In this document: one piece after another, positions 1 through 6,620 of the stretch | Numbering within the stretch: position 1 is the first letter of the stretch | Layout of the letters: the number at the start of each line of letters is the position of its first letter | From: MGML01 sp964493985 | Lineage (GTDB): Bacteria; Chloroflexota; Dehalococcoidia; Dehalococcoidales; UBA2162 | DNA: 14,093 bases | Assembly: GCA_964493985.1 (NCBI GenBank) | Contig: CAZBQL010000080.1 | Coordinates: forward strand, 1 to 14,093 | Direction of reading: 5' to 3' | Made by a program: the position numbers and the translations under genes | Notes under the pieces: generated by a model | The model's input: the letters and a program-made list of their open reading frames with translations, nothing else | The model's database searches: none | What the model was told of the DNA's origin: nothing

Positions 1-58
1 TGATCATGGGAGTTTCACCGATTAAATCCGTAACGTGGTTCACTACTTTCAGACTCAT
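1..58 (-). CDS. Cysteine synthase-like PLP enzyme, N-terminal fragment
   Basis: Only the first 19 codons lie in the window; the gene runs off the left edge. The translation begins M-S-L-K-V-V-N-H-V-T-D-L-I-G-E-T-P-M-I. The D-L-I-G-x-T-P-[LM]-[VI] stretch near the N-terminus is the typical opening of the O-acetylserine sulfhydrylase / cystathionine beta-synthase family of fold-type II PLP enzymes, which make cysteine from O-acetylserine and sulfide. The start is well supported: a strong Shine-Dalgarno (GAGGAGGAAG, minus strand, 61-70) lies two bases before the ATG at 58-56. The PLP lysine and substrate loop are outside the window, so cysK cannot be told from cysM or a CBS-type enzyme. A cysteine or selenium/sulfur link to the neighbouring selenoprotein operon is possible but not shown. 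Confidence 0.72.
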   Translation of the reverse strand, partial: MSLKVVNHVTDLIGETPMI

Positions 59-121
59 AGCTTCCTCCTCTTGACATAACGTTAGGACGATTATAAACGA
101 TATTTATAGTCCATATAATCT

Positions 122-151
122 ATTGTAGACTAAATTGATAAAAAAACTCAA
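122..151 (-). promoter_or_regulatory. Putative sigma70-type promoter of the cysteine synthase-like gene
   Basis: On the minus strand TTGAGT (151-146) and TACAAT (127-122) are separated by 18 bases. This would start transcription near 115 and leave a leader of about 57 nt before the ATG at 58. It is only a consensus match in an AT-rich region; other -10-like boxes (for example TATAAT closer to the gene) exist. Confidence 0.3.
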
Positions 152-599
152 TTAACATGGAGTGGAAATCAAAAATGAATCTTTCTAATACTCACTATCA
201 GACATGAAAATGCAAAATCTTGTGTTAATCATGATACTCCGGATTCGTGCCTTCGCGACTGTGTCAGAACAACCAGACTGCATGTCATACTGAGGAGTCC
301 GAATGTACATGATAAAATATTCAACCATCTAGACAAGGACGACGAATGTATCTCCTTGCTGATGCTTGAGCGCCTTCGATCAATTAAATCTACCGTAAAT
401 TTATCTGTATAAAGAAAGGAGATCCTGAATCCCTGGAACGTGCTTGAATCGTGAAATCCTAATAAACACCGGGATTCAGGATGACACCTTATCTCAATAT
501 GATGGACCACTGGTTAACACACCGGAGTTGTGACTCTTTACCAGAATAACGAGATTGGAAACCAGAATGTCAAAAAGGTATAACCTAACCGGTAAATTT
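152..599. other. Gene-poor intergenic region between the cysteine synthase-like gene and the selenoprotein operon
   Basis: Apart from the inverted repeat at 422-482 nothing firm is seen. The longest reading frame (510-229, minus) has no ribosome binding site and an unlikely composition, so I do not call it a gene. The end of the minus-strand operon at 600 falls here, but I find no convincing terminator hairpin with a T-tract downstream of it. Confidence 0.5.
422..482. repeat. 12-bp perfect inverted repeat within a gene-poor region
   Basis: ATCCTGAATCCC at 422-433 is the exact reverse complement of GGGATTCAGGAT at 471-482, with 37 bases between the arms. The surrounding 229-510 region is open on the minus strand (93 codons) but the translation looks like noise (rich in Ser, Arg, His and Cys, with no Shine-Dalgarno). 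The inverted arms and the nearby TGTCATACTGAGGAG-like string resemble the short palindromic interspersed repeats common in environmental bacterial genomes. Whether it recurs elsewhere cannot be seen from one window. Confidence 0.5.
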
Positions 600-869
600 C
601 TATCCGGCTGCCGGGCTTGCATACCGCCGGTTCCTGTAGTACAGGAGGATATCCGCTGAAACCATGACCGCGTTGATCCCGTAAAGAATGATTACCATAT
701 CAAAATTGAAATAGACCTTATGCAGTAAACCTGACAGGTACCCGATCAATATGATAAACAGAAAAACAATACTTTTGCCGCTGTTACTTTTAGAACGGTA
801 CGATTTATATATGGAAAACGGCCAGGCAGCCCCGAAGCAGACCAGCATTATGACTTCAAATACGCTCAT
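600..869 (-). CDS. SemiSWEET / PQ-loop-like small membrane protein
   Basis: This 89-residue protein has three predicted membrane segments (about residues 4-20, 33-51 and 56-78) and a basic C-terminal tail, the size and topology of the three-helix SemiSWEET/PQ-loop half-transporters that work as dimers. Between helices 1 and 2 it has W16-P17-F18, then a basic loop ending S-N-S-G-K-S (28-33), resembling the Pro-then-R-x-K-S-x-x-x-[GM]-S pattern of that family. The substrate is unknown; known SemiSWEETs move sugars. The ATG at 869 lies two bases after the TAA of the upstream dehydrogenase, so it is the last gene of the three-gene operon and probably translationally coupled; its own ribosome binding site is weak (GGACTGG). 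It could instead be an unrelated three-helix protein, since homology is judged by pattern only. Confidence 0.62.
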   Translation of the reverse strand: MSVFEVIMLVCFGAAWPFSIYKSYRSKSNSGKSIVFLFIILIGYLSGLLHKVYFNFDMVIILYGINAVMVSADILLYYRNRRYASPAAG

Positions 870-871
870 AT

Positions 872-1801
872 TTACCAGTCCGGAGGCCCGACTTTCTCCT
901 GCCGGTCATATCTTTCCGTGTAGGTGGTATTAAAAGCCTTGATAATATTCCAGCGCTCTTCGTCGACCTGTTCATCCGGTACGGCACGGATGATAGCGTC
1001 ATGACGTGAGATATATCCATCTGTGAATTCCGGATGCGTGTGAATAAACAGGTCATTACGCCTGATGCCGCGCAGGACCCGTTGCCCCATCTCCAGCGGG
1101 TCCATGAAAACTCTTTGCGTGTCTTCCATCGAACGCGGTCTTTCTCCTGATCTCTGGGGAAAACCTGTCTCGCCTTCATTCCTGAGATGCTCAGGGCGGT
1201 TCTCGTTAGTCGACTGTCCCAGGTTGGTCCTGGTCGGTCCCGGATAGAGGACAGAGACTCCGATATTACTGTCTTCGAGTTCGACAGCCAGGCATTCCAT
1301 GAATCCTGTAACAGCGTACTTGGAAGTGCAGTATATAGCAAAACCGCCGGTAGCCAGGAGGCCGCATGTAGAGGAAGTTGAAACGATATGCCCTTCTTCG
1401 CCATGCCTGAGCATGCGCGGCAGCATGGTCAGCACTCCGTTAATCACCCCTCCGATATTTACGCCCATTCCGTAGTCCCAGTCTTTGAAAGTTGTCTGTG
1501 CGGTAGGTGCACCGCCGATACCGACACCGGCATTATTAAATAGAACGTGAATATTTCCGAATACCGATTCCGCTTCATCAGCAGCTCTGGCGTAGGCTTC
1601 ACGGTCGGTAATATTAAAGCAAATCCCGTGGACTTCGCCACCGTTTTCTTTGAAATATTCCAGGGCTTCGTCAATGGCGTGCTGACGCGCGTCAGCGATT
1701 ACCACTTTCATGCCGTTTTTTACGAATACTTTGGTTGTACCCAGCCCGATACCGCTGGCGCCACCGGTGACAAAGGCTGTTTTTCCTTCAAAATTGTTCA
1801 T
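872..1801 (-). CDS. Short-chain dehydrogenase/reductase (SDR), classical type
   Basis: This 309-residue SDR has all the classical landmarks. The Rossmann glycine motif T-G-G-A-S-G-I-G is at residues 12-19. An Asp at the end of strand beta-2 (D37, in V-I-A-D-A-R) usually marks NAD(H) over NADP(H) preference. N-N-A-G is at 89-92, the catalytic Ser is about S144, and Y157-x-x-x-K161 is the active-site pair. After P187-G-P the chain continues about 120 residues, longer than the usual 250-aa SDR, with a polar, tryptophan-ending C-terminus. The start is set by GGAGG (1814-1810) eight bases before the ATG. It lies 41 bp after the UGSC selenoprotein and 2 bp before a SemiSWEET-like gene. The substrate, probably an alcohol or ketone, cannot be deduced. 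Confidence 0.93.
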   Translation of the reverse strand: MNNFEGKTAFVTGGASGIGLGTTKVFVKNGMKVVIADARQHAIDEALEYFKENGGEVHGICFNITDREAYARAADEAESVFGNIHVLFNNAGVGIGGAPTAQTTFKDWDYGMGVNIGGVINGVLTMLPRMLRHGEEGHIVSTSSTCGLLATGGFAIYCTSKYAVTGFMECLAVELEDSNIGVSVLYPGPTRTNLGQSTNENRPEHLRNEGETGFPQRSGERPRSMEDTQRVFMDPLEMGQRVLRGIRRNDLFIHTHPEFTDGYISRHDAIIRAVPDEQVDEERWNIIKAFNTTYTERYDRQEKVGPPDW

Positions 1802-1842
1802 TTATCAAACCTCCATTTTATACACAGCAAAAGCAAAAATTT

Positions 1843-3528
1843 CTATATCTGAATACCACAGGTACCGTCTTTGCATATTACGGGTTCCGGCATACGGAGC
1901 GGTTTCGGGTCTTTTTTGATTCCTGCTTTCGGTATCCACTCGTCTATTGAAACAGTCTGGAAATAGGAGAAATCCGTAGCTACCCAGAACGGGTTCATTT
2001 CACCGCCGACAACAATGAAGTTAACCATGTCGGGTCGCCTCATAGGCGGATTCATCTGGTCCAGTACCCAGTCACTCAGTTTTGCCGGGTCATCGAATCC
2101 CTCATCGTACTTAAGACTCCTGGCGACAAGCGGATCGATGAGATAGGTGAATGACATGCCCATGCCTTTCACCTGCAATGCCACTTCCCGGGTCGTTTCG
2201 GAAGGTCTCATACCCAGCATGATAGCATTCCAGCCGCGGAAAAGGCTGACGGTGCTTTCTCCAGGCTTGAATCCTTTCCTGACATGAAACGGTTCCCAAA
2301 CGCTGTTTTCCTCATTCTCCGCGCAGCACATATTGTTGTAGTTGATGGTTGTGCCTGTAGTAGCGGTGAAAGTGGCTCCGGGGCGCATATCACCCAGGCA
2401 GATACTCATCAGCGTCCAGGCGCGGCCGATAACCGAGTTAGCGTAGTTGACCGGGCTGAGGGCACCGAGGCCACTGTTCATTCCTATCTCGTAGCGTATC
2501 GGACCGTTCACTATCATCATGCTGGCAAACGATGTCGTGGAACTTGGCATCGATGGCCTGCCGGAAGCTCCAAGTGCCAGGATAACCGGGAAATGCTCAG
2601 GGCGGCATCCCGCCATGACGGCGATAACAGCACATTTCTCGACGTTGTATTTCAGGCGTTCTTCGTGAGTTGTAACGGACATCATACCGACATCTTCGTC
2701 AGGGGCATGGTCGGTGCCGGTCAGCATTTCAGCAACGCGTTCTTCAGTCGGCAGGATTATCGGCAAGCCGTCGGTCCAGCCGTTTTCCAGGAACAGACGG
2801 TGCAGGTTTTCCTCGGTATCAGGTTCGAGTAAGCGGGGTCGTTCCGGTCTTTTCTGCGCCTTAAAGTTCCTTTCAAAATCGGATAACGGTCGGGTAAGAG
2901 CCTCATCTATTTCCTGGGTGATAGAAACTCCGGTGATGGGGTCATTACCTTCGATATAACCGCGTAGTGTTTCACGGGGTACCCATCCTACCGGATAAGG
3001 CGGGTAGGTGAATCGGAGAGCCATGCCGTGACTCAGTTTATCTCTTTCTACGTAATCGGCAAACCGGGCGGTAACGACCGGAGCGGTGGGAATATCATAG
3101 TCGTTTTCCATGGTACGCGAGAATTCGGCGACACTCGCCGAACAACCGTCTCAGCCACCGACGCCGAAAACGACGGCATCACTGTTTTCCTTTATTTCTT
3201 TCCAGAGTGCAGGATCGTCGGTGAACATACTCGTGGTCTTGTTCTTAAGAATGGTCTTTACACCGGGGCGATTTTTGGCGAACCAGTCCCGGAGTTCCTC
3301 CATGAATTCCCTGCCGCCTGCAAAACCGGTGTTCACCAGGTAGATGGTTTTACCCTCAAGAGTATCAAGTCGTTTCGCCATTTTCAGAGAACTGAGGTTT
3401 TCCGATGTATCTCTTGGCTGGTAGGTAGGATCGTGGATGGCAAACATGGGTGAGTCTATTTCAAGTCTCCTGCCGAAGATACCGCTTGGCTGTCCGATCG
3501 GGTCCAGCACTACAAGTTTATTACTCAT
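1843..3528 (-). CDS. UGSC-family selenoprotein with C-terminal fusion domain (UGA at codon 126)
   Basis: One frame of 561 codons runs from ATG 3528 to the stop at 1843, interrupted only by TGA at 3153-3151 (codon 126). Residues 1-125 and about 127-240 together look like the UGSC-family domain: L-D-P-x-G near the start, L-E-G-K-T-I-Y-L-V-N-T-G about 73-85, and D-A-V-V-F-G-V-G-G just before the UGA, followed by D-G-C. The family normally has G-V-G-x-U/C-G-S-C, so this copy reads U-D-G-C with the same U-x-x-C spacing (Sec126, Cys129). From about residue 239 a second conserved-looking domain begins (G-W-T-D-G-L-P at 250-256), rich in Gly, Met and Asn, with Cys at 299, 308, 377, 401, 402 and a tail C552-x4-C557; I do not recognise a named family for it. 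AAGGAG (3539-3534) precedes the ATG; the internal ATG at 3111 has no ribosome binding site. A SECIS-like hairpin follows the UGA. The reaction is unknown; a thiol/selenol redox role is inferred. The alternative is a nonsense mutation or sequencing error. Confidence 0.82.
3124..3142 (-). promoter_or_regulatory. Bacterial SECIS-like hairpin (selenocysteine insertion)
   Basis: On the minus strand, eight bases after the UGA (3153-3151), the mRNA reads UUCGGCG-AGUGU-CGCCGAA: a perfect 7-bp stem with a 5-base apical loop. The second loop base is G, 17 nt downstream of the UGA. Bacterial SECIS elements have a short stem, a small apical loop with G among the first two bases, and roughly 16-37 nt from UGA to that G, so every requirement I remember is met. 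It lies inside the coding region, as in known bacterial selenoprotein genes, and would bind SelB carrying Sec-tRNA. Confidence 0.8.
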
Positions 3529-3693
3529 GGTTTCTCCTTCCCGCTATTTATCTTTTTGCCTTATATATAGCAGAAAATCCAGGCGCTGTATATCTCGTTA
3601 TCTTTTGTTTATATTTTCCCTGTAAATTTTTACGATTTATTTATGCCTTAAACTATATATTGAAATACAACGCTAGTGGAATATGTAACAATA

Positions 3694-3720
3694 TTGACTT
3701 CTTTGTCGTAATAATATAGT
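3694..3720 (+). promoter_or_regulatory. Putative sigma70-type promoter of the small protein gene
   Basis: TTGACT (3694-3699) and TATAGT (3715-3720) are each one or two bases from consensus, with a rather short 15-base spacer. They would start transcription near 3727, just before GGAGG at 3734-3738. The region between this and the selenoprotein start (3529-3693) is AT-rich and must hold the divergent operon promoter, which I cannot place with confidence. Confidence 0.4.
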
Positions 3721-3749
3721 GACCACTGAGTTTGGAGGTACTAAGCGGG

Positions 3750-3926
3750 ATGGTTATCAATATTGGCGATAGAATTCTGTACAGGGATGAAGACAGGGGC
3801 GGAGTGTACTTTATAGGAGAAATTGTGGATATCTGGCGTAATAGCAGAGATAAAATAATCGGCTACTTCGCCGCACTTAACTCGGGACTGTATGTGCCTA
3901 TTGCACCAGGTTATATTAAGCGATAG
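3750..3926 (+). CDS. Hypothetical small protein (58 aa)
   Basis: ATG at 3750 opens a 58-residue frame preceded by GGAGG (3734-3738, 11 bases away), with a promoter-like pair just upstream and a strong intrinsic terminator 50 bp after the stop. The product is M-V-I-N-I-G-D-R-I-L-Y-R followed by an acidic/basic stretch and G-V-Y-F-I-G-E-I-V-D-I, then I-A-P-G-Y-I-K-R. The G-D-R-[IV]-L-Y and G-E-I-V alternation suggests a small beta barrel (SH3/KOW-like), but I do not recognise a family. No membrane segment or Cys is present. A TTG at 3732 in the same frame is possible but would overlap the ribosome binding site. The complete transcription unit makes it likely real; function unknown. Confidence 0.6.
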   Translation: MVINIGDRILYRDEDRGGVYFIGEIVDIWRNSRDKIIGYFAALNSGLYVPIAPGYIKR

Positions 3927-3976
3927 TCATTTGTAGGTTTCTGGTAAATCGCCTAATAGTTGTTATTTTCAAACTT

Positions 3977-4021
3977 GAATCCGTAAGTTTTTAGTATTGC
4001 CTGCTTACGGATTCTTTTTTT
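3977..4021 (+). terminator. Rho-independent terminator after the small protein gene
   Basis: GAATCCGTAAG (3977-3987) pairs perfectly with CTTACGGATTC (4004-4014), an 11-bp stem with a 16-base loop, followed directly by seven T (4015-4021). It sits 50 bp after the stop of the 58-aa gene. Confidence 0.88.
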
Positions 4022-4166
4022 CACCTCGATAATGAACGATGGAAGTCAATTGGCAGTCACCTGATGGCACCTTACATCGGGGAGACCCGTTATCATCGTT
4101 AGATTCATTACCTGTCTTCCGTGCGGCAGAATGCTTTCAGTATTAATAACATGATAAACTAAGGGT

Positions 4167-4676
4167 ATGCTGGATAATAGTTATGATTTTGAAGAACCGG
4201 GCCTGTTTTCCGTTGTTGCGGTAGGAGTACCCGGCAAGAGAACATTCTTCCTTGTCATAGGAGAGAAGGAAGAATGGGTCCGGTTATGGCTGGAAAAAGA
4301 ACAGCTTGAAGCCATATCAATTGCCATTGACCAGGTTTCTGTGCAGTTATCGCAAGAATACAGGCAATTTTCAGAGGAACCGGAAACCAAATTTTCCAGC
4401 GATGATTTACCTGCAGGATTACCTTCGGGCGAGTTTGAGATAGACCAGATTGGCATTGGTTTTGATAATCAAAAGATAGTATTCGAGTTCGTAGTTCATG
4501 CATCAGGCCCGCAAAACCTGGATGAAATTGTGGTGAATTGCTGGATAAATCCCGGTAAAGTAAAAATGTTCGGAAAGCAGGCAGCAGAGGTCTGTGCGGC
4601 CGGCAGACCTCGATGTAAGCTTTGCGGACAGCCAATCGATCCGACGACAGGACACGATTGCCCTTTGCAAAATTAA
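4167..4676 (+). CDS. DUF3090 family protein
   Basis: This 169-residue protein matches DUF3090: an N-terminal Y-D-F then V-G-V-P-G-K-R-T-F-F-L (19-29), a helix with L-E-K-E-Q-L (42-47), a central F-x-I-D-Q-I-G-I-G-F-D strand pair (90-100), and a C-terminal putative metal-binding tail A-A-G-R-P-R-C-K-L-C-G-Q-P-I-D with C150, C153, H163 and C165. Its biochemical role is unknown. In Actinobacteria DUF3090 genes neighbour SCO1664-type genes, often near a histidine-phosphatase gene and the mycothiol ligase mshC (from memory). Here the SCO1664-type gene is 1.6 kb away on the opposite strand and the phosphatase slot is taken by an inositol-monophosphatase-family gene. The ribosome binding site (AAGGG) is weak and close to the ATG. 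The gene converges with its neighbour across 22 bp. Confidence 0.85.
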   Translation: MLDNSYDFEEPGLFSVVAVGVPGKRTFFLVIGEKEEWVRLWLEKEQLEAISIAIDQVSVQLSQEYRQFSEEPETKFSSDDLPAGLPSGEFEIDQIGIGFDNQKIVFEFVVHASGPQNLDEIVVNCWINPGKVKMFGKQAAEVCAAGRPRCKLCGQPIDPTTGHDCPLQN

Positions 4677-4698
4677 CTGTCTGGTATTCAAGCATTTC

Positions 4699-5508
4699 CT
4701 AAAGGTTCTGCTCAGGTGCTTTCTTTTCAGTAACATCCCGCGACCTTTCCTTATTCCCCGGTCGTAGAATATTCATCCAGGACAAAGGTTTTCGACGAAT
4801 ACGGATGTCTTTAACAAGCTTGTCGACGGCATCCGGCGATCCTGCAATAAGAGGGGATGACCAGCTTTGAAAAACCTCCAGTGGTGTTCCGGTATCTGAT
4901 TTCTTCGTTTCGAATTCATTAAGTGATTTCCAGTCTTTGCTCTTTTTTTCATAAGTAAAGGTAATGCCCCCGGCTTCTTTAACCAGTACGATCCCGGGAA
5001 GTATATCCCATAATTTCGGACGGTAAAATAGTGCGAATTGAAAGACTCCACATGCCGTCAGGGCAAGCTCGAGAGCAATACTACCAAGATTCCTGATTTC
5101 GAGTGGTCTTTTTCGACTTTTTCCGGACAGGCGGAACTGACCACCAGGTGGGAATGGCATTTCTGAAAGCGGTTTCTCGGGCGACTCAGCGGCAATCGTT
5201 ATCCTTTCACTGTTGAAATATGCTCCTTTCCCAAGAAAGCCATGATAAACACCTTCCGTGGCCTTATGACTGACCGGTACAAAAATACTTCCTGCTACAG
5301 GAATATTCTTCCATAGCACCCCGATAGAGACGGCAAAGAAAGGCAGGCCGTTTATAAAGTTAGTCGTACCATCGAGAGGGTCCAATACCCAGGTAAAGGG
5401 AGAGGAATTTTGTGAGGTAATACCCTCCTCCTCACTTAAGATATTATGCTCAGGATATTTTTGTTTTATTGCCTGTTTTAGATATTCTTCCGAATTACGG
5501 TCGGCTGT
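4699..5508 (-). CDS. Inositol monophosphatase family protein, 5' end missing in gap
   Basis: The frame is open from the assembly gap at 5508 to the stop at 4699 (269 residues), with the N-terminus lost. Reading from the gap: T-A-D-R-N-S-E-E is the start of the family core. L-S-E-E-E-G holds the metal-binding Glu. W-V-L-D-P-L-D-G-T-T-N-F is the hallmark D-P-x-D-G-T-x-N motif with the metal aspartates. G-S-I-A-L-E-L and L-W-D-I-L-P-G-I-V-L-V-K-E-A-G-G supply the second signature, with the third metal Asp in W-D. The family removes phosphate from inositol phosphates, fructose-1,6-bisphosphate, histidinol phosphate or PAP; the substrate here is undecided. A basic extension of about 30 residues follows the usual end. 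A start at the TTG near 5385 would cut through the metal site and is rejected. It is probably co-transcribed with the SCO1664-type gene upstream, though the gap hides the junction. Confidence 0.88.
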   Translation of the reverse strand, partial: TADRNSEEYLKQAIKQKYPEHNILSEEEGITSQNSSPFTWVLDPLDGTTNFINGLPFFAVSIGVLWKNIPVAGSIFVPVSHKATEGVYHGFLGKGAYFNSERITIAAESPEKPLSEMPFPPGGQFRLSGKSRKRPLEIRNLGSIALELALTACGVFQFALFYRPKLWDILPGIVLVKEAGGITFTYEKKSKDWKSLNEFETKKSDTGTPLEVFQSWSSPLIAGSPDAVDKLVKDIRIRRKPLSWMNILRPGNKERSRDVTEKKAPEQNL

Positions 5509-5608
5509 NNNNNNNNNNNNNNNNNNNNNNNNNNNNNNNNNNNNNNNNNNNNNNNNNNNNNNNNNNNNNNNNNNNNNNNNNNNNNNNNNNNNNNNNNNNN
5601 NNNNNNNN
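5509..5608. other. Assembly gap (100 N)
   Basis: Exactly 100 N, the conventional length for a scaffold gap of unknown size. It hides the C-terminus of the SCO1664-type protein, the N-terminus of the phosphatase, and anything between them. Confidence 0.97.
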
Positions 5609-6280
5609 AGCTTCTTCGAGTATTTGTCTGACTCGAAAATCCAGGGCTTCTATTTCTTCTTTATCAAGTAACTGGATAAGTTTATGCCGCAAATCTCCGC
5701 CTCGCTTCAGTTTGCCGCGTAGTGTTTGGACATCGGCTACCATTTCTTCCGGTATCTTCTGTCCTGCATAGTCCCAGAAAACTGTCCTCAGTTTCGGCAC
5801 TGAATTAAACGTCAGGCCGTGGTCCACTATCCAGAGTCGATCGTCAGTATCTTTTAGCAAATGGCTGATCTTGCGGTCGGCGTTATTTACCAGGTAATCG
5901 AAGAGAATAATCTTTTTTAGTACTGAAACATCTACTATTCTATCGCTGGAACCCTTTGATCCTTTCGAAATTTCCACCCTGTATTGCATAGAGCCGATAC
6001 CGTACGGGCCCTGACGAATAATGGTTGGAGGTACAAAATACCATCCCATCTCCAGACTTACAAGGAAGGCAGCGTACTCCCTCTTGTAAAGAGTTCCGTC
6101 CGGAAAATCCCACAGAGGAGCTTCGCCTTGACGTGGTTTGTAGATCGATTTTACTTCCTGTCCGTTAAGTACCATTTTCACAACGAACACACGATTAGAC
6201 CCGGCCATTGACCAGTCGCAACTTTCAATTTCGGCTTGCTGCATAAAATCAGATAATCGTAATAATTCCAGCTTATCCAT
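5609..6280 (-). CDS. SCO1664-family, PI3/4-kinase-like protein, 3' end missing in gap
   Basis: The 224 visible residues match the SCO1664-type family, distantly related to phosphatidylinositol 3-/4-kinases and HipA. K48 sits in I-Y-K-P-R (nucleotide-binding lysine). P-L-W-D-F-P-D-G-T-L-Y-K-R-E (55-68) is the most conserved block. M-G-W-Y-F-V-P-P-T (78-86) and G-P-Y-G-x-G-S-M-Q follow. The catalytic-loop-like F-D-Y-L-V-N-N-A-D-R-K (127-137) and the metal-binding V-D-H-G-L-T-F (152-158) are intact. The substrate is unknown. I chose ATG 6280 over 6313: the first has a purine-rich GAGAGTGAGA before it, the second has none, and M-D-K-L-E-L-L-R fits the family start. The last residues fall in the N run at 5509-5608. 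DUF3090 lies nearby in opposite orientation, the usual partner of this family. Confidence 0.85.
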
Positions 6281-6620
6281 TCTCACTCTCAGGTAAATCG
6301 ATGAAGTGTACAATTTAATAATATTGCCGATAGATTGTTTCGTTCAAGTTTTTATGAATGATACTCAATAGAGTATGAAAAAGATCGTTAATAAAGTAAT
6401 AAGGATAGAATAACGCAATGTCATAAATACTGAGAAAATTGGACTCAAAGAACTGGTACGATTATCGCTCTCTCCCCGAGGAAATGTTAAACAGAAACGT
6501 ATATGCTTTTGTAGATGAAGTATGTTTAGTGCTACAATGACCGAAAAATGGTAAATTTTGTTAACAGGTTGATAAGATATGTGCCAGCTATACTGATACC
6601 CGTTAACCCATGGAGAAGGG
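6281..6620. other. Intergenic region upstream of the substrate-binding-protein genes
   Basis: AT-rich DNA with no credible reading frame. It separates the minus-strand SCO1664-type gene from plus-strand genes and should hold promoters for both directions. One plus-strand candidate is listed separately (6509-6538). Confidence 0.5.
6509..6538 (+). promoter_or_regulatory. Putative promoter for the substrate-binding protein / histidine kinase unit
   Basis: TTGTAG (6509-6514) and TACAAT (6533-6538) lie 18 bases apart. Transcription would start near 6545 and read through the broken paralogue into the intact gene at 6877, giving a leader of about 330 nt. Consensus match only. Confidence 0.3.

Noticed and set aside
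71..97. Plus-strand promoter-like pair TTGACA / TATAAA in the leader of the cysteine synthase-like gene
   Set aside because: The spacer is only 15 bases and no plus-strand gene follows; an antisense RNA cannot be argued from this alone.
229..510. Minus-strand 93-codon frame
   Set aside because: No ribosome binding site, unlikely composition and it overlaps an inverted repeat; probably chance.
856..1404. Minus-strand 182-codon frame overlapping the SDR gene
   Set aside because: It lies wholly in another frame of a gene with complete SDR motifs and shows no protein family pattern.
2284..2832. Plus-strand 182-codon frame antisense to the selenoprotein gene
   Set aside because: It is a shadow of the strongly conserved minus-strand gene, without ribosome binding site or recognisable motif.
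3111..3528. Treating the UGSC gene as two genes or as a pseudogene with a nonsense mutation
   Set aside because: The frame continues past the UGA without other damage for 435 codons, the downstream ATG has no ribosome binding site, the UGA falls at the known Sec/Cys column of the family, and a SECIS-like hairpin follows at the right distance.
1843..3528. UGA read as Trp or Gly by an altered genetic code
   Set aside because: TGA ends the histidine kinase (9645-9647) and the first molybdoprotein (10459-10461), and no other gene here has an internal TGA.
4699..5385. Start of the phosphatase gene at TTG 5385
   Set aside because: The frame is open upstream to the gap and encodes conserved family residues (T-A-D-R-N-S-E-E, L-S-E-E-E-G), so the true start lies in or beyond the N run.
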